Assembly (NCBI GenBank): GCA_024275575.1
Contig: JAJRYV010000081.1
Coordinates: 1-64,000, forward strand
DNA from: a bacterium
GTDB taxonomy: Bacteria > Zhuqueibacterota > Zhuqueibacteria > Zhuqueibacterales > Geothermadaptataceae
DNA length: 64,000 bases
Direction: 5' to 3'
Under the pieces are notes generated by a model that saw only the letters and a program-made list of their open reading frames with translations, searched no databases and had not been told where the DNA came from. A program made the position numbers and the translations under genes. The number at the start of each line of letters is the position of its first letter. The first letter of the stretch is position 1. Below are positions 37,849 through 47,272 of the stretch, in pieces.

Positions 37849-39153
37849 ATGAAGATTTCTGTTTTTGGAATGGGATATGTCGGCTGTGTTTCTGCCGTCT
37901 GTTTTGCTGATATGCAGCATGAAGTTATCGGCGTCGATGTCAATTTGCAGAAGCTCGATTTGATCAAAGGGGGGCAGTCGCCCATTATCGAACCCGGTTT
38001 GGATGAGTTGCTGGCGCAGGTCATCAAATCGGGCCATTTACAAGTGACCGATAGCGCCGATTTTGCCATTAAAAACAGCGATGTTTCGATGATTTGTGTT
38101 GGCACCCCTAGCCTGCCCAACGGCAGCCTGGACACGCACTTTCTTCTGCGGGTGATGGAGCAGATCGGCGCCAGCTTACGCGCTATCGGGCATTATCACG
38201 TGGTGACCATTCGCAGCACTCTGTTACCCGGCGTCGCGAAGGAGGTAATCATCCCGTTGCTTGAGCAGGTCAGCGGTAAAACAGTGGGTGAAGATTTCGG
38301 TGTCGTCGTCAATCCGGAATTTTTACGCGAAAGTTCAGCGATCGACGATTTTCGTAATCCGCCATTCACCCTGGTTGGGCAGTTCGATCAACGCAGCGGT
38401 GATGTGCTGGCGCAGGCTTATGACCTCATCGCGCGGCCGGTTTTTCGTACCGGCCCCGACGCCGCTTCGATGATCAAATATGCCAGCAATAATTTTCATG
38501 CCCTGAAAGTCGCTTTTGCCAATGAAATCGGCGCCATATGCAACCAGCTGGATATCGACAGCCAGCAGGTGATGAATGTCTTCTGTGAAGACCGCAGCCT
38601 GAATATTTCCAAAACCTATCTGCGTCCAGGTTTTGCTTTTGGCGGCTCCTGCCTGCCGAAAGATGTACGTGCTTTGAATTATGCGGCAAAACACCGCGAT
38701 ATCCATACGCCGTTGTTAAATTCCATTTTGCCAAGTAACGATGACCACATTCAGCGGGCGATCGATACCGTACTGTTGCGCGGCAATCGCAACGTCGTCA
38801 TGCTCGGGCTCAGCTTCAAACCCGGGACCGATGATCTGCGCGAAAGTCCGCTGGTGCGGGTGGCCGAAACCCTGATCGGCAAGGGCTATAAATTAAAAAT
38901 CTATGATGAGGAAGTCATCACCTCCAATCTCGTGGGCAAAAACAAGGAATATATCGAACGTATGCTGCCGCACATCAACGATCTGCTCACTAATGATATT
39001 GAGACGGCGCTACAGGATGCCGAAACCGTTATCATCGGTAAACGCCTGAAAAACATGGATGAAATTTGCGGCATGTTCGAAGAAAATCAGTTCGTGCTCG
39101 ATCTCGAGTACGTTGCTGACTGGGCGCCAGCGGAGAGTGGAAAAATCGTCTAG
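37849..39153 (+). CDS. GDP-mannose 6-dehydrogenase-like nucleotide-sugar dehydrogenase
   Basis: 'MKISVFGMGYVGCVSAVCFA', 'KYASNNFHALKVAFANEIGAICNQL', 'RPGFAFGGSCLPKDVRALNY', closer in pattern to AlgD than to Ugd. Confidence 0.8.
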   Translation: MKISVFGMGYVGCVSAVCFADMQHEVIGVDVNLQKLDLIKGGQSPIIEPGLDELLAQVIKSGHLQVTDSADFAIKNSDVSMICVGTPSLPNGSLDTHFLLRVMEQIGASLRAIGHYHVVTIRSTLLPGVAKEVIIPLLEQVSGKTVGEDFGVVVNPEFLRESSAIDDFRNPPFTLVGQFDQRSGDVLAQAYDLIARPVFRTGPDAASMIKYASNNFHALKVAFANEIGAICNQLDIDSQQVMNVFCEDRSLNISKTYLRPGFAFGGSCLPKDVRALNYAAKHRDIHTPLLNSILPSNDDHIQRAIDTVLLRGNRNVVMLGLSFKPGTDDLRESPLVRVAETLIGKGYKLKIYDEEVITSNLVGKNKEYIERMLPHINDLLTNDIETALQDAETVIIGKRLKNMDEICGMFEENQFVLDLEYVADWAPAESGKIV

Positions 39154-39154
39154 A

Positions 39155-40135
39155 ATGCAAATGAGCGATAAAAAAATCTGTTACATCTCCTGGGCTGAAA
39201 ACTGCAGCCGCAGCGATCATACGGCGCGCGAGCTCGGCGGCAGCTCACACATGATTTATATGCCCGGTCTCGGCAGCCATGCGGCGACGATCATCTTTAA
39301 ATATTGCGGTCAGTTTTTCATGACGCTGCGCACCCTGCTGCGCGAAAAACCGGGCGCTGTTTTCATAATGTCGCCACCGGTTTTTGCCGTTCTGCCGGCC
39401 TGGATTTATAAAATTTTCACTGGTGTGCCATTCGTCATCGATACCCACAGCGCCGCGCTGCTCATGCCGCGCTGGCGTCATTTTCAATGGCTGCAACATT
39501 GGCTCGAACAGCGGGCAGCGACGACAATCGTGCACAACGAGCATCTCGCCGCAATCGTTCGGCAAAATGGTGCTCATGCGACCATCGTTCGCGATGTGCC
39601 GGTGAAATTTCCGACGGGTGAAAAATTTAATTTAAACGGCGAATTTAACATCGCCGTGGTCTGTTCATTTAATTACGATGAACCCGTTGAAGCGCTTTTC
39701 ACTGCAGCGGCAAAATGCAAAAATATGCATTTTTATGTGACCGGCAACCCCAAACATCTCGACCCTGCCCTGAAAGCCCAAAAACCCGGCAATGTTACGC
39801 TGACCGGATTTCTTTCCGATTCTGCCTACGGAGATTTGATTTGCCATGCCGACGTCGTGCTTACCCTCACCACACGGGATCACACAATGCTGCGTGGCGC
39901 CTGGGAAGCGATTTATCAGAAAACGCCGGTGGTCATTTCCAACTGGCAAATTCTACAAGAAAATTTTCCCGAGGGAGCGGTCCACGTCGATAATTCTGTT
40001 TCCGCTATCGTGCAGGGGCTCGAAATGATGCGGAAAAATCATAATGTGTTTAAGTCCGGTGCGGAAAATCTATGCGCAGCAAAGCAGAACCGCTGGCTTG
40101 AAACCAAAAAACACATTCTCGAACGCCTTAACTGA
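39155..40135 (+). CDS. Glycosyltransferase
   Basis: 'MSDKKICYISWAENCSRSDHTARELGG...', 'PFVIDTHSAALL', 'DHTMLRGAWEAIYQKTPVVISNWQILQENF'. Start ATG 39155 right after the preceding stop. Confidence 0.7.
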   Translation: MQMSDKKICYISWAENCSRSDHTARELGGSSHMIYMPGLGSHAATIIFKYCGQFFMTLRTLLREKPGAVFIMSPPVFAVLPAWIYKIFTGVPFVIDTHSAALLMPRWRHFQWLQHWLEQRAATTIVHNEHLAAIVRQNGAHATIVRDVPVKFPTGEKFNLNGEFNIAVVCSFNYDEPVEALFTAAAKCKNMHFYVTGNPKHLDPALKAQKPGNVTLTGFLSDSAYGDLICHADVVLTLTTRDHTMLRGAWEAIYQKTPVVISNWQILQENFPEGAVHVDNSVSAIVQGLEMMRKNHNVFKSGAENLCAAKQNRWLETKKHILERLN

Positions 40136-40323
40136 TTCGAACATCCCACCCGTTTTACTACACGCTGGTTTTCCAATTTATCTTTTGTGGTCGTTTTTTT
40201 TCTTACTTTTTATAAAAATACGCAAAGATATCAGATAAAGGTCGATTTATTAGAAATGCGCCGGGAATCGGCAATATGGAAACCGGTTTTAACATGCAAG
40301 ATTAAAATTTCTTCGGAGAAAAA

Positions 40324-41286
40324 ATGGCTGCAGAAACTGATATTTTATTGGAAACCGGCACCAATGAGCTAGAACTCATCGAGTTCTCATTAAAATATCC
40401 TGATACCTACGGCAAGATGATCTACCAGTCGTTCGGCATCAATGTCGCTAAAGTCAGGGAAATTATCCGTGTGCCGCAGATCACCAAATTGCCGGGACAA
40501 CACGAAACGCTTCTCGGTATTTTTAAATTACGCGATGAGCTCATCCCAGTTATGAACCTTGCCGACTGGTTATATCATTACAAAGAGCGTGATGACAAAC
40601 AAAAGCTGATCGTGACGGAATTCAATGCACTCAAAGTCGGTTTTATCGTGCATGACGTGGAACGTATTCATCGGCTTTCGTGGATGCAGGTTGAATCGCC
40701 CGATAATATCAATGACCTGGATTTCGACAATTCATCTGTTGTCGGATTAATCAAATCGCAAGAGAAAATCATTTTGATGCTCGATATCGAAAAAATTCTC
40801 GCGGAAATCAATCCTGATCTCGGCATCAACGCGATGAGCGACAAAATTATCCAGGCTGATACGGAACGGAAAATTCTGTTGGCAGAAGATTCAGTGACCA
40901 TTCGTAATATGCTAACGCAAAAACTGAGGGCCGCAGGGTATCAAATTAAATCCTTTCATAACGGGCTCGCAGCCTGGGAACATCTGCAGGAATTGGCCGT
41001 CTCGATTGAAGACCCCGGCGATATTTTTCAAACTTACGACCTGGTTATCACCGATATTGAAATGCCGAAACTCGACGGCTACAGCCTGACAAAAAATATC
41101 AAAACACACGAGAAACTGAGCGGTCTGCCGGTCATAATTTTTTCCTCGATGATCACCGATGATGCGCGCCATAAAGGTGAATCCGTCGGCGCTGATGCAC
41201 AATTTTCCAAACCACAAATCGATTGCATTCTCGACAGTATGGAAGAAATTATCAAAAAAAGAGATGAAAAAATCGTTGCCGTCTGA
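40324..41286 (+). CDS. cheV: Chemotaxis protein CheV (CheW plus response-regulator receiver)
   Basis: CheW-like 'FGINVAKVREIIRVPQITKLPGQHETLLGIFKLRDELIPVMNLADWL' and REC 'ILLAEDSVTIRNMLTQKLRAAGY...LVITDIEMPKLDGYSLTKNI'. Confidence 0.85.
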   Translation: MAAETDILLETGTNELELIEFSLKYPDTYGKMIYQSFGINVAKVREIIRVPQITKLPGQHETLLGIFKLRDELIPVMNLADWLYHYKERDDKQKLIVTEFNALKVGFIVHDVERIHRLSWMQVESPDNINDLDFDNSSVVGLIKSQEKIILMLDIEKILAEINPDLGINAMSDKIIQADTERKILLAEDSVTIRNMLTQKLRAAGYQIKSFHNGLAAWEHLQELAVSIEDPGDIFQTYDLVITDIEMPKLDGYSLTKNIKTHEKLSGLPVIIFSSMITDDARHKGESVGADAQFSKPQIDCILDSMEEIIKKRDEKIVAV

Positions 41287-41361
41287 TTTTTTTTTGGGAA
41301 CCAATATATTTTATTCGGGTAAACACTTTGAACGACGATTTATGCATACTCTCCTCCTCTG

Positions 41362-41395
41362 CAAAGAAGGCCTGTTTCAGGCCTTCTTTGTTTTT
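41362..41395 (+). terminator. Intrinsic terminator downstream of cheV
   Basis: CAAAGAAGGCCTG-TTT-CAGGCCTTCTTTG, perfect 13-bp stem, followed by TTTTT. Confidence 0.85.
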
Positions 41396-41614
41396 ACGCC
41401 CGGCAGGTTCCTGTCGGGGCTTTCACCTTTTTGGGATAGCGTGTTCACCGCTGCATACGTGCTATTTTTTCCTTGCTATTGTGCTGCCGAATAAATACAA
41501 TTTTAGAATTTTTTTTCATAAAAATTGAGTGATGAGCTGATTTTCTGCCGGCATATCGATAATTCAAGACGAACGGCCAAGCGCAAATTGCTCAGATGAC
41601 GAGAAAGGATTTTT

Positions 41615-44122
41615 ATGCCTCGCCCGTTTAAGTTGTCAGTTTTTTTTATCATAGCGATACTCATTTTCACACCTTTTGCCCTGCCGCTTCTGAACGCCCG
41701 GCAGCAATCGATGAACGCCGCTGAACTTTATCAGGCGATCAAAAAACTGAACACCCTGGGCAGCGTGCTCTATTTTGCCGCCCATCCCGATGACGAGAAC
41801 AATCCACTGCTCGCCTGTTTTTCCAACGAAATGATGCTGCGCACGGCTTATCTTTCACTCACACGCGGTGATGGCGGACAGAACCTGATCGGCATTGAAA
41901 AAGGTGCGCTCATCGGCCTGATCCGTACGCAGGAATTGCTGCGCGCACGTGAAATGGAAAAAAGCGAACAATTTTTCAGCCGGGCTATCGATTTTGGTTA
42001 CACAAAAAACGCGGACGAAACGCTCAGGTTTTGGGATCATGAAAAAGTTCTAGCCGACGCCGTATTTGTCATCCGAATGTTCCGGCCGGATATCATTATC
42101 ACCCGTTTCCCCACTACCGGGGAAGGACGGCATGGGCAACATACCGCCTCGGCGATTATCGCGGAGGAGGCCTTCGATGTGGCCGGGGATTATGACCGCT
42201 TTCCCGAACAATTGCAATATGTCAGCCCATGGCAACCGAAAAAATTGTTCTGGAATGCCTGGGAACAGGTATTGCCGGCAAAAAATATCGATACGGCGTC
42301 GCTACCGATGATCGACGCAGGTGTTTATAATTCCGTGCTCGGAAAATCTTATGCTGAGCTGGGCGCCGAAAGCCGCAGCCGGCACAAAAGCCAGGCCATG
42401 GGCACTGCGAAAAAACTGGGGAGCTGGCCCAGTTATTTCGTGCAAATCAAAGGATTACCGGTGCGCCGCAGCCTGTTTGATGATATCGATATTTCATGGC
42501 GTAGAATTCCCGGGAGTGAACCGGTCGCGAGGCATATTCAAAACGCTCTGAAAAATTACGACCCGCAAAAGCGTGAAACAATGCTGCCGGAATTGCTCGC
42601 AGCTTACAGAGCATTGGATAACCTGCCAAAATCATTCTGGGGTGATTTTAAAAAAGAACAGCTCGCAGAAATTATTCGTGAATGCGCCGGTCTGAAATTT
42701 TTTGCACTGGCCGCTGATTACACCGCAGTGCCGGGTGGTGAGATCAAAATTACGAGCACGGCCATTTCGCGCTGCAGCATAAAGGTAAATCTCGTGAAAT
42801 GTGCTTTGATTTTGCCGCAAATGAACTTGTTATCACCACGGGAATTGCCACCCAATGAACCGGAGACTCAGACAAATTCTATCCGCATCGCCGATGACGC
42901 CGCTTTTTCGCAGCCGTACTGGATGGAATCGACGCCACAAAAAGGGTTATTTCCCGTTGCCGACCCCGCTAAAATCGGGCGTCCCCTGTCACCGTCATCG
43001 CTGCAAGTTCGCTTCACTTTTTCCATCGATGGCGCCGGGTTGAGTTTTATCACCCCGGTACAATTCAAATGGCTCGACCAGCGTGACGGCGATAAATTTC
43101 GTGACGTCATCATCGCGCCGCCGGTCACTCTGCATTTTGATGAAAGAGTGCATGTGTTTACAAATACCGAACCGGTACACCTGCGGGTCACGGTGAAATC
43201 GAATATTGATAATGTACGGGGGCAGGTGAGTCTGAGCACCCCGGCCGGTTGGCAAGTTTCGCCGACGCAAATTTTTGCTATCGGCAAAAAATATGAGGAA
43301 CAACGCCTTGAATTTTCCGTGACCGCGCCACAGCAGGGAGGAATCGGCAGCATTTCGGCGAGTGTTGAATTTGCCGGGAAAATTTATACACAGCAGCAGA
43401 TCACCATTGCTTACGATCATATTCCGATACAAAATGTATTGCGCCCGGCAGCGCTCAAAGCTGTTTGTGTGCCATTAAAAAAGCGCTCGCGGCGGCTGGC
43501 CTATATTTCCGGCGCCGGCGACGAAATCCCGGAAATTTTACGTTCCATCGGTTATGCAGTGGAAATGCTCAGCAGTGACGACCTCGACAAAAAAGACCTG
43601 AGCCCATTCGACGCCATCATCGCCGGGGTGCGGGCCTATAATACGCGGCCGGAACTTGCACAAAAAAACAGCCGTTTGCTCGATTACGTGAAAAATGGCG
43701 GCACTTACGTGGTGCAATACAACACCAGCTACGCTTTGCAAACGGAAGCCATCGGCCCGTATCCGTTTACCATCAGTCACGATAGAGTGACTGTTGAAGA
43801 AGCGCCAATGCAAATGCTCGATAGCAACCATCCGGTTTTCAACACACCGAATAAAATTACCGCAGCGGATTTTGCGGGCTGGGTGCAGGAACGCGGACTC
43901 TATTTTTCTGATAAATGGGATGCGCGCTACCGGCCACTTCTCGGCTGCAACGATCCGGGTGAAGAGCAAAAACGGGGCAGTTTACTTTATACCCGCTACG
44001 GCAAAGGGGTTTTCATTTACACCGGGTTGTCTTTTTTCCGCCAGTTGCCGGCCGGTGTGCCGGGGGCCTATCGTCTTTTTGTCAATTTAATCGAGGCAGG
44101 AAAACGGATATATGAGAGGTAA
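41615..44122 (+). CDS. PIG-L family deacetylase with large C-terminal extension (NEW3-like and ThuA/GATase-like regions)
   Basis: 'VLYFAAHPDDENNPLLACFSNE', 'AYLSLTRGDGGQNLIG', 'TTGEGRHGQHTASAIIAEEAF'; C-terminal 'SPFDAIIAGVRAYNTRPELAQKNSRLLDYVKNGGTYVVQYNT'. Confidence 0.8.
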   Translation: MPRPFKLSVFFIIAILIFTPFALPLLNARQQSMNAAELYQAIKKLNTLGSVLYFAAHPDDENNPLLACFSNEMMLRTAYLSLTRGDGGQNLIGIEKGALIGLIRTQELLRAREMEKSEQFFSRAIDFGYTKNADETLRFWDHEKVLADAVFVIRMFRPDIIITRFPTTGEGRHGQHTASAIIAEEAFDVAGDYDRFPEQLQYVSPWQPKKLFWNAWEQVLPAKNIDTASLPMIDAGVYNSVLGKSYAELGAESRSRHKSQAMGTAKKLGSWPSYFVQIKGLPVRRSLFDDIDISWRRIPGSEPVARHIQNALKNYDPQKRETMLPELLAAYRALDNLPKSFWGDFKKEQLAEIIRECAGLKFFALAADYTAVPGGEIKITSTAISRCSIKVNLVKCALILPQMNLLSPRELPPNEPETQTNSIRIADDAAFSQPYWMESTPQKGLFPVADPAKIGRPLSPSSLQVRFTFSIDGAGLSFITPVQFKWLDQRDGDKFRDVIIAPPVTLHFDERVHVFTNTEPVHLRVTVKSNIDNVRGQVSLSTPAGWQVSPTQIFAIGKKYEEQRLEFSVTAPQQGGIGSISASVEFAGKIYTQQQITIAYDHIPIQNVLRPAALKAVCVPLKKRSRRLAYISGAGDEIPEILRSIGYAVEMLSSDDLDKKDLSPFDAIIAGVRAYNTRPELAQKNSRLLDYVKNGGTYVVQYNTSYALQTEAIGPYPFTISHDRVTVEEAPMQMLDSNHPVFNTPNKITAADFAGWVQERGLYFSDKWDARYRPLLGCNDPGEEQKRGSLLYTRYGKGVFIYTGLSFFRQLPAGVPGAYRLFVNLIEAGKRIYER

Positions 44123-44157
44123 TGCATGGTGTTGCCGTGAGCGCAATCTCCCCGCTA

Positions 44158-44265
44158 AAGTTTGGCGGCCGCAACGCCTCCGGCGAGGTTTTACCCAGCG
44201 GTTATTTTTACACCCTGAGTTCAAAAAGAGTGAGGCAAATCCGGCATATGCAGCTATTAAATAAG
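44158..44265 (+). pseudogene. Orphan fragment of a C-terminal sorting (FlgD-Ig/T9SS-type A-like) domain
   Basis: 'KFGGRNASGEVLPSGYFYTLSSKRVRQIRHMQLLNK' matches the '.W.GR...G..V.SGVYFY.L......TRK..LLK' end seen in the intact proteins here. Confidence 0.6.
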
Positions 44266-44275
44266 GATCAGACCC

Positions 44276-45424
44276 TCAGGGTTTCAAAGCTTCCTCGCCG
44301 CCGAAACAAAACAGATCGCCGTTAACATTGCCGAAGACTAAGTGATTTCGCCCGATAGCCGGTGCCGCAATAATGGCCGCCCCGGTATCGTATTGCCACA
44401 GAACCCGGCCTGATTTGAGTTCAAGCACGTATAGTTTCCCGGCATCGTTGCCGAAATAGACGCGCCCTCCGCTGATCACCGGGCTTGAATCGATGCGGGC
44501 ACGGGTCGCGAATATCCACTTTGTTTTGCCGGTTGCCAAATCGATGGCATGCAGAAGTTTATCCCGCCCGCCGATGACCAGCAGGCTGTCGCTCACAGCA
44601 GCGCTACTGAAAAACGGCATGCGGCGTTTCTCGCGTTTGTAAATCCATAAAATTTTCTTGCGGCGCAAATCAACAGCGCGTACTTAATCGACCATGCTGC
44701 CGAAATACGCTTTATCTCGTACTATCGTCGGCGAAGCGGCAACATAACCACCGATGCTAAACCGCGAAATTTCTTTTCCTGTACGGGCTGCAAAGATGCG
44801 CATAAAACCGTCGCAGCCGGTGATGACAACACGGTTTTTATATACTGCCGGCATGCTGTTGATATATCCGCCGGTTTCGAATTTCCATAATAATTTACCG
44901 GATTTTTGCGACAAGCAGTAAAGATAGTTGTCATAAGCGCCAAAGTAGAGATAATCTTTATAAAAATTGGCCGCACCGATGATATTCGCCTCGGCCTGAA
45001 ATGCCCAGAGCTCGCCGCCGTTTTCCGCCGACACAGCATAAAAAGTCCCGGCTTCATCACCAAAAAAAATTTTCTGTTCATGGAAGGAAGGACTGGAAAG
45101 AATTTCATCACCAGTTTTGTAAACCCAATCGGTTTTACCGCTGCGCAAATCGAGCGCGCGCAGCAGGCTGTCGCGGGCGGTAAAATAGACCGTCCGTCCA
45201 ATGATTATAGGTGAAGATTCGATGCCGCCGGTCGCTTTGAAACGCCATTTTAACTTTAACGCCCCGCGAATCGGCACGGCTGTGACGCCGGTGAGCGCCT
45301 GATTGCCACGGCATAGCGGCCAGTCGCTCGTGACTGGTTTTTGTGCCTGTCCCGGAGAGGGCAAGACGAGAGTTGCCAACAAAAGGAGTAAAAAAAATAT
45401 GCCGGAAAGATAGGGTCGTTTCAT
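44276..45424 (-). pseudogene. Secreted PQQ-like beta-propeller protein interrupted by one in-frame TAA
   Basis: ORFs 44684..45424 and 44276..44668 are in the same frame and collinear: '...AYFGSMVD*VRAVDLRRKKILWIYKREKRR...'. Stop at 44684..44686. Confidence 0.75.
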
Positions 45425-45572
45425 TTTATCCTGAATTATTTACATAACTTTATTCGAATGTAACTGTTCGATATACCAGACGGACGCTGAGCTTGCCAAG
45501 CGGGAGCATTTCTTTGTCACTTTGTATGAATAATAAAGGTTAAATCGGGCACATCCGGAAATGCACCTTTTC

Positions 45573-45662
45573 TGTCATTTCGAACAGTGTTTTTTAGTGT
45601 GAGAAATCTTTGCTGCGCTCAATGCTGAGGATTTCTCCGCTGAAAAACGCGTCGAAATGACA
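45573..45662. repeat. REP/MITE-like long inverted-repeat intergenic element
   Basis: Outer ends TGTCATTTCGA ... TCGAAATGACA (11 bp perfect); inner GAGAAATC ... GATTTCTC. Confidence 0.65.
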
Positions 45663-46017
45663 ATTCCGCATGGATACTAAATATTTAAAACTTTCACCAA
45701 ACAAGCAACAACTTCTCACCGGCAATCAAGCATCGCTGGTCGCGCCGGTTTTTCAATTGTCCGTGTGGGGCGAGCTGCGGGGAATTTAGGCGATGCCAGG
45801 GGCGGCGTAGACTCTGAGCTGGGAGTTGCCCGGTTTCTGAACGGACTTGAATCTGTCCTCTGCTTTCCAGGAAGGGGAATAGATTCGGTTAATATGTTCT
45901 ATTTTATACTTGCAAATGCGCTGATTAATTCTATTTTTATGCAAATATTTTAATTTTTATGATAAATAAATGATTTACATGTCTTGATTTTTTTGTATAA
46001 AAATACAGGAGTCGCTC

Positions 46018-47271
46018 GTGAAAGTAAACAAAGTCGTGCTCGCGTATTCAGGCGGGTTGGATACTTCCATCATCATCCCGTGGTTAAAGGAAAACTATGG
46101 CTGTGAAGTCATCGCGGTGGCGGCGGATCTTGGGCAGGGCGCCGAGTTGGACGGGCTGGAAGAAAAAGCGTTAAAAACCGGTGCCGGCAAGTTGTATGTC
46201 GAGGATTTACGTCAGCAATTTGTCGATGATTTTCTTTTTCCGATGTTGAAATCCGGGGCGGTTTATGAGGGTAAATACCTGTTGGGAACTTCCATTGCCC
46301 GGCCGCTCATCGCGCGGCGGCAGGTGGAAATTGCGGAAAAGGAAGGTGCTGATGCATTGGCACATGGTTGTACCGGCAAGGGCAACGATCAGGTGCGTTT
46401 CGAGCTCACCTATAAAGCCTTCAATCCCAAACTGAAAGTCATCGCGCCGTGGCGGTAATGGGATATCCGTTCGCGTGAAGACGCCATCGCCTATGCTGAT
46501 GCACGAAATATCCCCATCACGGCAAGCCGGGAAAAAATTTACAGCCATGATGATAATTTATGGCATCGCTCCAGCGAAGGCGGTGCCCTGGAAGACCCGT
46601 GGAAAAGTGCGCCGGAGGAAGTCTATAACCTGAGCGTTTCGCCGGAGCAGGCGCCGGACCGCGCCACTGTGATCACCATCGAATTTGTGCAAGGCATTCC
46701 GGTCGGCATCAACGGAGAGAAAGTCAATTCGCTGGAACTGGTGATGCGGCTCAACAGATTGGGTGGCGAAAACGGTATCGGCCGCATCGACATTGTTGAG
46801 AACAGGCTGGTGGGGATGAAATCACGCGGGGTGTACGAAACGCCGGGTGGTACTATTCTCTACGCGGCACATCGCGAACTTGAAAGTCTCGTTTTAGCGG
46901 CGGATATTTTACGCTATAAAGATGAACTGGCGTCCAAATATGCGGCACTCATTTACAACGGCCAGTGGTATACACCGCTGCGCCAAAGTATGGAGGCCTT
47001 TATCGAAAAAACGCAGGAGAAAATAACCGGCACGGTGCGGCTGAAACTTTACAAGGGCAATTGCATCATCGAAGGCCGGAAATCGCCCTATTCGTTGTAT
47101 CGCGAAGACCTCGCCACATTCGGCGAGGACGATATTTATGAACAAAAAGACGCGGAAGGATTTATCAATTTGTTCGGTCTGCCCTCGAAAGTGAAAGCGA
47201 TGATCGAGCTTGAAGGCGATGTGCCGCCGCATTACGAGCATCCGGATTATAGCAAATTCAAACGGGATTAA
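46018..47271 (+). pseudogene. argG: Argininosuccinate synthase with single in-frame TAA
   Basis: '[23 protein letters not shown]', '[14 protein letters not shown]', then '[26 protein letters not shown]' and a collinear C-terminus in the same frame. Stop at 46456..46458. Confidence 0.85.
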
Positions 47272-47272
47272 A

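Noticed and set aside
46456-46458. Stop-codon recoding (TAA/TAG as sense) to explain split genes
   Set aside because: Most genes here terminate normally at TAA/TAG/TGA, and the lesions use different stops at isolated sites.
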